From contig NZ_CP066167.1 in assembly GCF_016132545.1 (NCBI RefSeq), positions 3,065,001 to 3,129,000 on the forward strand: 64,000 bases of DNA. The letters run 5' to 3'. This document shows positions 7,300 through 16,147 of this stretch, piece after piece (position 1 is the stretch's first letter; the number at the start of each line of letters is the position of its first letter). The notes beneath the pieces were generated by a model that worked only from the letters and a program-made list of their open reading frames with translations, did not search any database and was not told the origin of the DNA. The position numbers and the translations under genes are program-made. The stretch comes from Spongiibacter nanhainus (GTDB taxonomy: Bacteria > Pseudomonadota > Gammaproteobacteria > Pseudomonadales > Spongiibacteraceae).

Positions 7300-8331
7300 T
7301 TAAGGTTGAACACGATCTTTCACCAATCGAAAACCGACGTGACTACTGCCGGTATCGACATCACCCCGGCCTCGCGCACCTGGGCGGAACCTGGCGCAAA
7401 AATCGTCGGTGCACATGAAAGAACCGCCCTTTTGCACTTTCATCTGTTTTCCCGCTACGGGTTTTGATGGCCCACGGGGGTTTTCCACGATGCTATTTTT
7501 GACCAAGGTCGCGTAGTAGCGAGGCGAATACCAATCGCTGACCCATTCCCAGACATTGCCACTCATATCATAGAGACCGAAAGCATTGGCGGGGAATGAC
7601 CCAACTGGCGCGGTGTAAATATAGCGATCCCGAGCGGAATTATTGAAAGGAAAATCCCCCTGGAAGGTATTCGCCATATAGTTGCCTTCGGGGTTCATCT
7701 CACCACCCCAGACAAACTCGGCCTGGCTAAGACCACCCCTTGCAGCAAATTCCCATTCCGCCTCTGTGGGCAAACGCTTACCGGCCCAGGCGGCATAGGC
7801 CATCGCGTCTTCCCACGCCACATGCACCACCGGATGATTCTCCCGCCCTGCGATAGTAGTGCCGGGGCCCGCCGGGTGCTTCCAGCTAGCACCGGGCACA
7901 AAGCTCCAGCCCTTGGCTAGTGGCCCATCGGTTAGCGGGTATGACGGTGAATGGAATACCACAGACCCCGGAACCAATAAGGATTCATCAACACCGGGAA
8001 ATTCGACCGGATCTAATGGCCGCTCAGCGACGGTGACATAGCCCGTCTCCTCGACAAACTGTGCAAAGGCGGCGTTTGTGACCTCTGTGGCATCGATATA
8101 AAAGTCATCGACTTTCACCCGGTGCAACGGTGCTGCCTCTGGCATCATTGGGTGTTCGATGCCCATCACGAACTCACCACCCTTGATGTACACCATACCG
8201 TCAGGCGCGACTCCCGCCGAGTCCTCACACGCCATCAGCGCAAAAAAAACGATCACCGCAAGTGCTGAATTGCCAAAGGAAATGTTATTCGTCGAGAACC
8301 ACATATTTGTGAGTGAGTAGTTTGAGGGCAT
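7300..8331 (-). CDS. Formylglycine-generating-enzyme (SUMF1/FGE-sulfatase) family protein, probable lipoprotein
   Basis: This 343-residue protein has an FGE-sulfatase domain at about residues 42-338. Family motifs seen include Gly-Gly-Glu-Phe-x-Met-Gly, Pro-Val-Val-His-Val-Ala-Trp-Glu-Asp-Ala, Arg-Leu-Pro-Thr-Glu-Ala-Glu-Trp-Glu and Met-Ser-Gly-Asn-Val-Trp-Glu-Trp. Unlike many bacterial family members, it keeps both cysteines that bind copper in true FGE: Cys307 and Cys312 in Met-Cys-Thr-Asp-Asp-Phe-Cys. A hydrophobic segment ending Leu-Met-Ala-Cys35 suggests a lipoprotein exported to the periplasm, although the short n-region has no Lys or Arg. True FGEs convert a sulfatase Cys to formylglycine; no sulfatase is in this window. 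It is upstream of glk on the same strand. Confidence 0.85.
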   Translation of the reverse strand: MPSNYSLTNMWFSTNNISFGNSALAVIVFFALMACEDSAGVAPDGMVYIKGGEFVMGIEHPMMPEAAPLHRVKVDDFYIDATEVTNAAFAQFVEETGYVTVAERPLDPVEFPGVDESLLVPGSVVFHSPSYPLTDGPLAKGWSFVPGASWKHPAGPGTTIAGRENHPVVHVAWEDAMAYAAWAGKRLPTEAEWEFAARGGLSQAEFVWGGEMNPEGNYMANTFQGDFPFNNSARDRYIYTAPVGSFPANAFGLYDMSGNVWEWVSDWYSPRYYATLVKNSIVENPRGPSKPVAGKQMKVQKGGSFMCTDDFCARFRPGARGRGDVDTGSSHVGFRLVKDRVQP

Positions 8332-8550
8332 GCCCCGAGCGCCGATTTCGTACCAGTCCCTGAAAACTCAAGCCACGATCAGTACTGAATGCAGTAGACA
8401 TTAACAGCAATGCCCCGACTTTACAGCTACCTGCCGTCCGCCACCACCGGTTATCGTTTGTAGGGCTACTGAGGCAATCAAAGCATAATTTGCCGCTTAT
8501 CAAGCGACACTGCACAGAATTATCACTTTTGCTCACGATAGCTTTATCTA

Positions 8551-8586
8551 TAAAAAAAGCCCCGCCGGCAAAACCGACGGGGCTTT
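8551..8586 (-). terminator. Intrinsic terminator downstream of the EF-G gene
   Basis: On the minus strand AAAGCCCCGTCGG pairs with CCGGCGGGGCTTT (near-perfect 13-bp stem, 5-base loop) followed by a T7 tract. It lies about 23 bases after the fusA-like stop codon. Confidence 0.9.
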
Positions 8587-8609
8587 AGTCTGATCGCTCA
8601 AGCCATTAC

Positions 8610-10694
8610 TTACTTGGCAGCGCGTTTCTCTTTCTCTTTGGCAATCACTTCCTCGGCAACATTGGCTGGGCAAGGCGCGTAGTGAGAGAACTCCATAGAG
8701 AACTGGCCACGACCTGAGGTCATCGTACGCAGGGTGCTGATATAACCAAACATTTCGGACAGTGGTACATCCGCTTTGATGCGTACGCCTGTTGCGTTGG
8801 GCTCTTGACCAGAGATCATACCGCGACGGCGGTTCAGGTCACCGATCACGTCACCGACGTTGTCTTCAGGGCTGAACACGTCCACTTTCATCACCGGCTC
8901 CAACAACTGAGCGCCAGCTTTAGGCATGGACTGACGGAAAGCGCCTTTGGCGGCGATCTCGAAGGCGACCGCCGAGGAGTCAACCGCGTGGTAGGCACCG
9001 TCATGCAGGTTGATAGCAACATCCAGAACCGGGAAGCCAGCCAGTGGGCCCTGCTCCATCATCGACTTGAAGCCCTTCTCAATAGCGGGGAAGAACTCCT
9101 TCGGTACGTTACCGCCGACAACCGTCGTGGTGAAGGTGAAGCCAGAGTTGGGCTCACCCGGCTCGATGGTGTAGTCGATTTTACCGAACTGACCAGAACC
9201 ACCGGACTGCTTCTTGTGGGTGTAGCTGTCTTCGATTTTCTGAGTGATGGTCTCGCGGTACGCAACCTGAGGCTGACCGACTTCCAGCTCAACACCATAG
9301 GTACGCTTAAGGATGTCGACTTTGATATCCAGGTGAAGCTCACCCATACCTTTGAGGATGGTCTCACCGGAGTCTTCGTCGGTCTCAACGCGGAAAGACG
9401 GATCTTCGGCAACCATCTTGCCGATCGCGATACCCATTTTCTCGGTGGAGCCCTTGTCCTTGGGCGTCACGGAGATAGAGATAACCGGATCCGGGAACAC
9501 CATGGCTTCCAGCGTACAGGGGTGATCCTGAGAACACAGAGTGTGACCGGTCTGTACGTTCTTCATACCGACGATAGCGATAATGTCACCCGCCGTCGCG
9601 TGGCTCAGTTCGTTGCGCTCATCGGCCTGCATTTCACACATACGACCAATACGCTCGGTCTTGCCGGTGAAGGAGTTAAGGATGGTGTCACCCTTGTTGA
9701 TTTGGCCTGAGTAAATCCGCACGAAAGTCAGGGCACCAAAGCGGTCGTCCATGATTTTGAACGCCAACGCGCGCAGTGGTTCGTCAGGAGAGACAATCGC
9801 GAATTCACCAGTCGGGTTACCTTCCTCGTCGGTCAGCGGCTGAGGATTCACCTCAGTGGGAGACGGCAGGTAGTCGACAACCGCGTCCAGCAACAGCTGC
9901 ATACCTTTATTCTTGAAGGCAGAACCACAGTAGGTGGGGAAGAAAGCCAGCTCCAGGGTACCCTTGCGGATACAGCGCTTGATGTCGTCGATGGAGGGCT
10001 CTTCACCTTCCATGTAGGCCATCATCAGGTCATCGTCCATTTCCACCGCGCTTTCAATCAATTGCTCGCGGTAAGTTTCGACCTGGTCCACCATATCGGC
10101 GGGAATGTCGGTAACTTCGTAATTTTCGGGCTGTCCGGTTTCATCCCATACGTAAGCTTTTTTGCTCAGCAGGTCGACCACGCCAGAGAATTCGTCTTCC
10201 CGGCCAATAGGCAGAGTCATGATCAGCGGGTTGGCACCCAGGACTTTTTTGACCTGCTCGGTCACGCGCAGGAAGTCAGCGCCAACACGGTCCAGCTTGT
10301 TAACGAAGATCAAGCGGGAGACTTTGGAGTCGTTGGCGTAGCGCCAGTTAGTCTCTGATTGGGGCTCAACGCCACCGGAACCACAGAATACACCGATACC
10401 GCCATCCAGGACTTTCAGTGAGCGGTAAACCTCTACTGTGAAGTCAACGTGCCCTGGGGTGTCGATGATGTTGAGACGATGGCCGTTCCACTCACAGGTA
10501 ACAGCAGCTGACTGAATGGTAATACCACGCTCAGCTTCCTGCTCCATGAAGTCAGTGGTAGATTCACCCTCGTGAACCTCACCGAGCTTGTGAATTTTAC
10601 CAGTGAGCTTGAGGACACGCTCAGTGGTAGTGGTTTTTCCGGCATCAACGTGGGCGAAAATACCGATGTTGCGGTACAAGGATAAGTCAGTCAC
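8610..10694 (-). CDS. Elongation factor G, stand-alone paralogue (EF-G2 type)
   Basis: This is a translational GTPase of 694 residues with the full EF-G domain series: the G domain with Ala-His-Val-Asp-Ala-Gly-Lys-Thr (P-loop, ~14-21), Arg-Gly-Ile-Thr-Ile, Asp-Thr-Pro-Gly-His and Asn-Lys-Leu-Asp, then domains II-V. The gene is monocistronic, with its own terminator and a ~600 bp upstream non-coding region. The canonical fusA is expected in the str operon (rpsL-rpsG-fusA-tuf), which usually precedes the S10 operon and so would lie past the right edge of this window. This copy is therefore probably a second EF-G. Its role (translocation, or a specialised function) is not decidable from sequence. 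Confidence 0.9.
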   Translation of the reverse strand: MTDLSLYRNIGIFAHVDAGKTTTTERVLKLTGKIHKLGEVHEGESTTDFMEQEAERGITIQSAAVTCEWNGHRLNIIDTPGHVDFTVEVYRSLKVLDGGIGVFCGSGGVEPQSETNWRYANDSKVSRLIFVNKLDRVGADFLRVTEQVKKVLGANPLIMTLPIGREDEFSGVVDLLSKKAYVWDETGQPENYEVTDIPADMVDQVETYREQLIESAVEMDDDLMMAYMEGEEPSIDDIKRCIRKGTLELAFFPTYCGSAFKNKGMQLLLDAVVDYLPSPTEVNPQPLTDEEGNPTGEFAIVSPDEPLRALAFKIMDDRFGALTFVRIYSGQINKGDTILNSFTGKTERIGRMCEMQADERNELSHATAGDIIAIVGMKNVQTGHTLCSQDHPCTLEAMVFPDPVISISVTPKDKGSTEKMGIAIGKMVAEDPSFRVETDEDSGETILKGMGELHLDIKVDILKRTYGVELEVGQPQVAYRETITQKIEDSYTHKKQSGGSGQFGKIDYTIEPGEPNSGFTFTTTVVGGNVPKEFFPAIEKGFKSMMEQGPLAGFPVLDVAINLHDGAYHAVDSSAVAFEIAAKGAFRQSMPKAGAQLLEPVMKVDVFSPEDNVGDVIGDLNRRRGMISGQEPNATGVRIKADVPLSEMFGYISTLRTMTSGRGQFSMEFSHYAPCPANVAEEVIAKEKEKRAAK

Positions 10695-11235
10695 GGCGTT
10701 CTCTAAAATTAGGTGGGTTAAAATCGTGCGATACGATACTGGAAGTGGGAAAAAATTTCTCTCTTATTTTGCGTAATTATGCTAAAAGCGGCCTTTTTTT
10801 TGCCAAATTTCACAAAAAACCACCCCCTCTCCTTCACACAAGCCCCACCTTCGACCCACTCCCCGATGTAAAGAGCCCTCAACGAGGGATATGAAGAGCC
10901 TTCAGCGAGGAAGGTAAAGGAGCCTTCGGCGAGGAATATGAACAGCACTCAGCGAGGAAGATAAAGAACCCTCAGCAAGCTTACAGACGCGGCTAAAACA
11001 TGCCTCTTGCGGCGAAAACACCCTCAAAAAATCTCACAATACCCATATAAGTTAGATAGTTACCCTCATCTCACAAAGAAATAAGCGCTGAGATCAACAC
11101 TCAGTTGATGATCGTAACGACGAGTATTTGGCCACCCTCGCAACCCACCTACCACAGCCCTACAGAAAACACATAAATACCTATACTAATCAATAGCTTG
11201 CAACCCAGATAGCCGGGCCAGTTAAAACAAGGCTG
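10695..11235. other. Non-coding region between the EF-G gene and the zinc island
   Basis: This stretch holds the EF-G upstream region, an AT-rich segment and the tandem repeat at 10865-10980. A 76-codon minus frame (10718-10948) reads through the repeat and gives a repetitive Leu-Ala-Glu-Gly-Ser pattern; I regard it as non-coding. From 10981 to 11235 I see nothing beyond low-complexity AT-rich sequence. Confidence 0.5.
10865..10980. repeat. Degenerate ~24-bp tandem repeat, about five units
   Basis: Successive units share the core CCTTCAGCGAGGAA preceded by a variable TATGAAGAG/GTAAAGGAG-like stretch, at roughly 24-bp spacing. The units diverge at several positions each, so this is an old minisatellite-like array rather than a recent expansion. 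Confidence 0.75.
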
Positions 11236-11276
11236 TTGCCAGCCGAAAAAAACCCTTTTATGATATGTTATATCAT
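11236..11276 (+). promoter_or_regulatory. Promoter with overlapping Zur-box-like palindrome
   Basis: TTGCCA (11236-11241) and TATGAT (11259-11264) are 17 bp apart and resemble a sigma-70 promoter. Overlapping the -10 is ATGATATGTTATATCAT (11260-11276), a dyad with perfect 7-bp arms and the TGTTATA core seen in gammaproteobacterial Zur sites. Occupation by Zur would block the promoter. It precedes the dksA-like gene and a co-directional operon that includes zur, which fits autoregulated zinc repression. Confidence 0.65.
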
Positions 11277-11305
11277 TTCATAAACAAGGGGGCGATGTGC
11301 AATAA

Positions 11306-11746
11306 ATGGTGAACAGCTCTGATCTGGACTCGGGCACCTTCTCAGGGGTTATTCCCAAGCAGATTTTGCAACAGCCCTACATGAGTGAGCAGCAAATCGC
11401 TTTCTTTCGCCAGCGATTGCAAACGATGAGGGAGCACACCCTTGCCCGCATCCGCGCCGCACAACAATCGATGAGCGAACGCCCAGTACTGAGCGACAGC
11501 GCGGACCTGGCCCAATACGAGGAGGACTCCAGGATGACTCTCCGTACCGTCCAGCGGGAGAGCAAGCTGCTTCGAAAAATCGAGGCGTCACTGAAGCGTA
11601 TTCACACCGGCGACTACGGCTATTGCCTGGAGAGTGGCGAGCCCATCGGGATTGCCAGGCTGTTGATCCGTCCCACAGCAGAGTATTGCGCGGAGATAAA
11701 AAACCAGATGGAAGAAAGGGAAAAACACTATGGCAACTACCGCTAG
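11306..11746 (+). CDS. dksA2: DksA2-like transcription factor (zinc-site-deficient DksA paralogue)
   Basis: This 146-residue DksA/TraR family protein should bind RNA polymerase through its secondary channel with ppGpp. The coiled-coil tip retains acidic residues Asp64 and Asp67 (Ser-Asp-Ser-Ala-Asp). The C-terminal zinc-finger fold is present, but the four-Cys set is reduced to two: Cys107-x-x-Ser110 and Cys128-x-x-Ile131. Pseudomonas aeruginosa DksA2, which works without zinc and is made in zinc starvation, shows the same kind of two-cysteine pattern. It is first in the operon behind the Zur-like box, and its 3' end overlaps the COG0523 gene by 17 nt. ATG 11306 is used; Met26 (11381) is an alternative start. 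Confidence 0.88.
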   Translation: MVNSSDLDSGTFSGVIPKQILQQPYMSEQQIAFFRQRLQTMREHTLARIRAAQQSMSERPVLSDSADLAQYEEDSRMTLRTVQRESKLLRKIEASLKRIHTGDYGYCLESGEPIGIARLLIRPTAEYCAEIKNQMEEREKHYGNYR

Positions 11747-12941
11747 AAAACTGCCCGTTACCGTACTGTCAGGCTACCTCGGCGCGGGCAAAACCACTGT
11801 TCTGAGCCATGTGTTGAATAACCGGGACGGCCGCCGAGTGGCGGTCATCGTCAACGACATGAGCGAGATCAATATCGACGCCGCTGCGGTGCAGAACGAG
11901 GTGGCCTTGAATCGCAGCGAAGAAAAACTGGTGGAAATGAGCAACGGTTGTATCTGCTGCACTCTGCGGGAAGACCTACTTAAAGAAGTGCATCGCTTAG
12001 CAAAAGAAGGGCGCTTCGACTATCTGCTCATCGAATCTACAGGGATATCAGAGCCCTTACCGGTGGCGGAAACCTTCACTTTTGAAGACGAAAACGGCGA
12101 CAGCCTGTCGGACGTCGCCACCCTGGACACCATGGTAACCGTGGTTGATGCCGTCAACTTTCTTACCGACTACGATCAAGCCAAATTTTTGCGGGAAACC
12201 GGAGAACACCTCGGCGACGAGGATCAACGCAGCGTCGCGGACTTGTTGGTGGATCAGGTGGAATTTGCCGATGTCATCTTGGTTAGCAAAACAGACTTAG
12301 TGCACGAGATGGACGTGAAGCGGCTTATCGCCGTGTTGAGAACACTCAATACCGAAGCCGAAATAGTTCCTATACAGCTTGGCGAGGTAGATACAGGTCA
12401 AGTACTAGGCACCGGAAAATTTAGCTTTGAGAAAGCTCAGCTCTCCCCAGGTTGGCTCAAAGAGATGCGCGGGGAACATGTTCCAGAAACCGAGGAATAC
12501 GGGATTGGCAGCTTTACCTATACTGCTCGCCGCCCCTTTCACCCGGAGAAATTCTACAACTTCCTCCACAGTAACGACCTGCAAGGAAAGCTTATTCGCT
12601 CTAAGGGCTACTTCTGGCTTGCCAGCCGCCCTGAGTTCGCCGGCCAATGGAGCCAGGCCGGCGGCATGGCCCGCTATGGCTTTGCCGGTATGTTCTGGAA
12701 AGCCGTACCAAAAGACCGCTGGCCCGATGACGAGGAATACCTACAGTCCATAGCATCTAATTGGCAAGAGCCCTTCGGCGACATGCGCCAGGAGCTGGTA
12801 TTTATTGGTCAAAACCTGGATCAAAACCAGGTAACCCAGGCGCTGGACAGATGCTTGCTGAGTGACGAAGAGCTGCTGGCAGGTAAAGCACAGTGGCAAC
12901 GACTGCCCGACCCCTTCCCCGCCTGGGAGGCCGAAGCATGA
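11730..12941 (+). CDS. COG0523 GTPase, zinc metallochaperone (ZigA/YciC type)
   Basis: This G3E-family P-loop GTPase of 403 residues has Walker A Gly-Tyr-Leu-Gly-Ala-Gly-Lys-Thr-Thr (15-23), the signature metal motif Cys74-Ile-Cys-Cys77, a Glu-Ser-Thr-Gly switch region, Ser-Lys-Thr-Asp as guanine-specificity motif, and a C-terminal CobW_C domain (about 270-390). Zur-controlled members deliver zinc to client proteins during starvation. It overlaps the DksA2 gene by 17 nt and ends in an ATGA overlap with the DUF1826 gene, so the three are translationally coupled. The pairing of DksA2 with a COG0523 protein is known from Pseudomonas. Confidence 0.92.
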   Translation: MATTARKLPVTVLSGYLGAGKTTVLSHVLNNRDGRRVAVIVNDMSEINIDAAAVQNEVALNRSEEKLVEMSNGCICCTLREDLLKEVHRLAKEGRFDYLLIESTGISEPLPVAETFTFEDENGDSLSDVATLDTMVTVVDAVNFLTDYDQAKFLRETGEHLGDEDQRSVADLLVDQVEFADVILVSKTDLVHEMDVKRLIAVLRTLNTEAEIVPIQLGEVDTGQVLGTGKFSFEKAQLSPGWLKEMRGEHVPETEEYGIGSFTYTARRPFHPEKFYNFLHSNDLQGKLIRSKGYFWLASRPEFAGQWSQAGGMARYGFAGMFWKAVPKDRWPDDEEYLQSIASNWQEPFGDMRQELVFIGQNLDQNQVTQALDRCLLSDEELLAGKAQWQRLPDPFPAWEAEA

Positions 12942-13594
12942 TCCCCGCCCGCTCCCCGGACGCCGAGCTTTATCGTCACAGCGTTATCGGCCGCACGCCC
13001 GAGTCGCTCACCGATATCTACCGAGAGGACGTCAATATAGCGGTATGGCAGCGACAAGCTCCGCACCTGGCCCTTAGGGACGCTCAGGAGCTAGCCAAGA
13101 ATAGAAGTTTCAATGGTCTGCGCTGCGCCATACCCACCCAAAAACTCAGTCGGGTAGCAGACAGCCTATCGGAGATCTCCCCCTACCCCTACCTGCAAGC
13201 GGACGTGCAACTGCTGATAGAGATGTTCAGCTGCTTGTTTGAGCTGAAGGCGGTGGGCCTGAGATTGACGCCATTGAAAAACGCCATGTGTCCCAAATTC
13301 CATGTCGACCGGGTGCCTTGTCGGCTCATCACTACCTATCGCGGCCCTGCCACGCAGTGGCTGCCCCACCACTGCGTGGATCGCAGCAAGCTCGGCACTG
13401 GCAGCGCGGGCCTCAGTGATCAGGATAGCGGCTTATACCCCTCAGAGGCACACATCGAGACCTTAACGGCAGGCGACGTAGCCTTGCTTAAGGGCGAACT
13501 CTGGGAGGGCAACGAAGGTGCCGGCGCCGTGCACCGATCTCCCGCCGTGGAATCTGGCCATACACGCTTGCTCCTCACATTGGATTTTAGTTAA
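12938..13594 (+). CDS. DUF1826 domain protein
   Basis: This 218-residue protein matches the DUF1826 family, recognisable by Met-Cys-Pro-Lys-Phe-His-Val-Asp-Arg-Val-Pro-Cys-Arg-Leu-Ile-Thr-Thr-Tyr-Arg-Gly (about residues 109-128). The His-x-Asp arrangement in this motif may bind metal, but the activity is unknown. Family members commonly sit beside Zur-regulated COG0523 genes, as here. The start is ATG 12938, overlapping the COG0523 stop as ATGA with GGGAGG 8 bases upstream; the longer in-frame extension to 12893 is unlikely. No signal peptide is present, so it is probably cytosolic. Confidence 0.85.
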   Translation: MIPARSPDAELYRHSVIGRTPESLTDIYREDVNIAVWQRQAPHLALRDAQELAKNRSFNGLRCAIPTQKLSRVADSLSEISPYPYLQADVQLLIEMFSCLFELKAVGLRLTPLKNAMCPKFHVDRVPCRLITTYRGPATQWLPHHCVDRSKLGTGSAGLSDQDSGLYPSEAHIETLTAGDVALLKGELWEGNEGAGAVHRSPAVESGHTRLLLTLDFS

Positions 13595-13645
13595 CCACGC
13601 AGGCGAAGACCTGTTACCGAACAATTACCTTACTAGGAGACACCC

Positions 13646-16087
13646 ATGAAACGCAGCGCGAGCCTTCTCGCTTTGATAACGGCATCCGGACTGACCCATG
13701 CACTGTCCGGCCAAGTTAACGACGGATCGGGACACCCGGTCAGCGGCGCCAACACCGAAGTTGTCGGCAGCAAACTCAAAGCCAAAACCAACGCCCAGGG
13801 TCGCTTTACCCTGGACACTGGCGACCAACATGTCGATGAACTCCACATCGATGCACCGGGCTACAGCCACGAGACTCTGCGCATCGTCGATGACGACGAG
13901 GCGCTGCAAATCACCCTGCGGCGTACAGCTATTGAGCAAATTGACGTAACCGCAACCCCGTTTCACAGCTCGATCATGGAATCCGCACAACCGGTCACTG
14001 TGGTCGCCGGCGATGAGCTGCGCCGCAAACAGGCAGCGACATTGGGTGAAACCCTCAAAAACGAAGTGGGCGTCCACTCCAGCTATTTCGGCCCGGTAGC
14101 CAGCAGCCCTATTATCCGCGGTCTGAACGGCCCACGGGTGTTGATCACCCAAAATGGCTTGGATGTAAGCGATGCTTCACGAGTTGGCCCCGACCACGTG
14201 GTGGCCACAGAAGCGAGCACCGCTGAGCAAATTGAGATTTTGCGCGGCCCCGCAACGCTATTCTACGGCTCCGGTGCGATTGGCGGGGTCGTGAATGTGG
14301 TGGACGACCGGGTACCGTCCAACAGCGAGGCAAAAGGCGCCTTTAACGTCGGTCACAATACCGTGGCGGACGAATACGAGGCCTCCGCAGCCTACACCGG
14401 TGGTACCGACCACTTCGCGTTTCATATCGATGGTTTTTGGCGAGACGGAGACGACTACGACATTCCCGGTATCGCCGTGAACGAGACCGAGGAAGAGCAC
14501 GAAGAGGAAGGCCATGAAGAGCATGTCGACGGCACGTTGGAGAACAGCGCCTCAGAGAGCGAGGGCTTCAATATTGGCGGCAGCTGGCTGCTGGATAATG
14601 GCTTTGTCGGCATTTCCTACGGTCGACTAGAACGGTTGAATGGTGTGCCCGGCCACAGCCATGCCCACGACGAGGAACACGAAGAACACGAAGGTGAGGA
14701 CGAGCACGAAGACGAGCATGAAGATGAGCACGAGCATGAGCATGGCGAAGGCGGCGTACTCTCTGATCTGGAGCAGGATCGCTGGCAGTTAATCAGTGAG
14801 TTGTCATTGGACACCCCCCTGCTGCGCGGTATCCACACTCGCCTCGGCTACACCGACTATGAGCACGCCGAGGTAGAAAACGGCGAGGTCGGCACGGTAT
14901 TTCGCAACGAGACACTGCAGGCCCGAGTCGACCTGCTACTCCAAGAAATCGCTGGCTGGCATGGTGCCCTGTCTTTTGAGGGCAAAAGCTCGGATTTTGA
15001 GGCCACTGGCGAAGAGGCCTTTACCCCACCAAGCCGCACCGACAGTGTTGCCATTGCCCTAATGCAGGAAAAACACGTCGGTAAACTGCTATGGCAGATC
15101 GGTGCGCGGGTTGAGCAGGTCACTATTGAGGCGGATCCCATCGAGTGGGAAGAACACCACGCCGAAGAGGGAGAAGAGGCAGAGCACACTATGCTCCATT
15201 TTGACGAGATGGAGTTTACGCCCTTTAGCCTATCCGCCGGCCTGGTGTGGGACTTTGCTCACGATTACAACGCCGCGCTATCACTGACTCACGCGGAGCG
15301 GGCTCCCAGTGCGGCTGAGTTATTCTCTTATGGTCCCCACATTGGCACCGGGAGCTTCGAAGTTGGCGCCCTGTTTTGGCTCCACGAAGGCGAGCACCCC
15401 CACTTTCATTACAGCGACGATGTCGACGAGGAAGTATCCAACAACATCGACCTGAGTTTGCGCAAACATTCCGGCAACCTCAGCTGGGTGGTAAACGTGT
15501 TTTACAACCAAGTGGACAACTTCTACTACCAGCGCAATAGCGGCCTGACCAGCGAGGACTTCGAAGGTCATGACCACGGCGAAGACGACCACGAAGAGCA
15601 TGAAGAACACGAAGACCATGCTCACGACCACGGCGGCCTGCCGGTATACGTCTTCGAGCAGGCTGACGCCACGCTATATGGCCTCGAAGCTCAACTGGCC
15701 TGGCAGTTCGATCCAGCTTGGACTCTAAAGATATGGGGCGACAGCATTCGCGGCAAACTGGATGACGGCGGAAACCTGCCCCGCATTCCACCTGTGCGAG
15801 TGGGCAGCCAATTGCGCTACCAAAGCTATGGCTGGGAGGCTGAGCTCGGCGCGACCCACTATGCCGAACAGGGCAAGGTCGCAGAATTGGAAACGTCAAG
15901 CGATGCTTACACCCTGGTGGATGCCGAAGTGGCCTACACCTTTGCGGCGGATCGCGGCGATCTAACCGTCTACCTCAAAGGCGCCAACCTGACCGATGAG
16001 GAAGCCCGGGTGCATAGTTCCTTCCTCAAAGACAAGGCACCTCTACCCGGTAGAGGCTTTAGCATTGGCTTGCGAGGGCAATTTTGA
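13646..16087 (+). CDS. His-rich TonB-dependent outer-membrane receptor (zinc uptake, ZnuD-like)
   Basis: This 813-residue outer-membrane receptor has a signal peptide (about 1-20), a carboxypeptidase-regulatory-like domain (about 21-88), a plug (about 105-225, with Ile-Arg-Gly-Leu-Asn-Gly-Pro-Arg-Val and Leu-Arg-Gly-Pro-Ala-Thr-Leu-Phe-Tyr-Gly) and a beta-barrel ending in Phe. Three predicted extracellular loops are extremely His/Glu/Asp rich (about 285-305, 338-370, 640-665), as in neisserial ZnuD, and suit zinc capture. TAGGAGA lies 6-9 bases before the ATG. The position inside the Zur-type operon supports zinc as substrate; direct proof is absent. Confidence 0.9.
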   Translation: MKRSASLLALITASGLTHALSGQVNDGSGHPVSGANTEVVGSKLKAKTNAQGRFTLDTGDQHVDELHIDAPGYSHETLRIVDDDEALQITLRRTAIEQIDVTATPFHSSIMESAQPVTVVAGDELRRKQAATLGETLKNEVGVHSSYFGPVASSPIIRGLNGPRVLITQNGLDVSDASRVGPDHVVATEASTAEQIEILRGPATLFYGSGAIGGVVNVVDDRVPSNSEAKGAFNVGHNTVADEYEASAAYTGGTDHFAFHIDGFWRDGDDYDIPGIAVNETEEEHEEEGHEEHVDGTLENSASESEGFNIGGSWLLDNGFVGISYGRLERLNGVPGHSHAHDEEHEEHEGEDEHEDEHEDEHEHEHGEGGVLSDLEQDRWQLISELSLDTPLLRGIHTRLGYTDYEHAEVENGEVGTVFRNETLQARVDLLLQEIAGWHGALSFEGKSSDFEATGEEAFTPPSRTDSVAIALMQEKHVGKLLWQIGARVEQVTIEADPIEWEEHHAEEGEEAEHTMLHFDEMEFTPFSLSAGLVWDFAHDYNAALSLTHAERAPSAAELFSYGPHIGTGSFEVGALFWLHEGEHPHFHYSDDVDEEVSNNIDLSLRKHSGNLSWVVNVFYNQVDNFYYQRNSGLTSEDFEGHDHGEDDHEEHEEHEDHAHDHGGLPVYVFEQADATLYGLEAQLAWQFDPAWTLKIWGDSIRGKLDDGGNLPRIPPVRVGSQLRYQSYGWEAELGATHYAEQGKVAELETSSDAYTLVDAEVAYTFAADRGDLTVYLKGANLTDEEARVHSSFLKDKAPLPGRGFSIGLRGQF

Positions 16088-16147
16088 AAGCGCTGATTGG
16101 CCTACACCTGCCGCCCTCGGCAGGAAAACTTGCCGGAGAGTAGCACT

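Noticed and set aside
8805-9710. Long (301-codon) plus-strand frame opposite the EF-G gene
   Set aside because: It is an antisense shadow of the well-supported EF-G coding sequence with no family features.
10718-10948. 76-codon minus frame as a real small protein
   Set aside because: It merely reads through the tandem repeat and the EF-G upstream region, giving a repetitive sequence.
10865-10980. Tandem repeat as a CRISPR array
   Set aside because: Units are degenerate and abut without unique spacers, and no cas genes are present.
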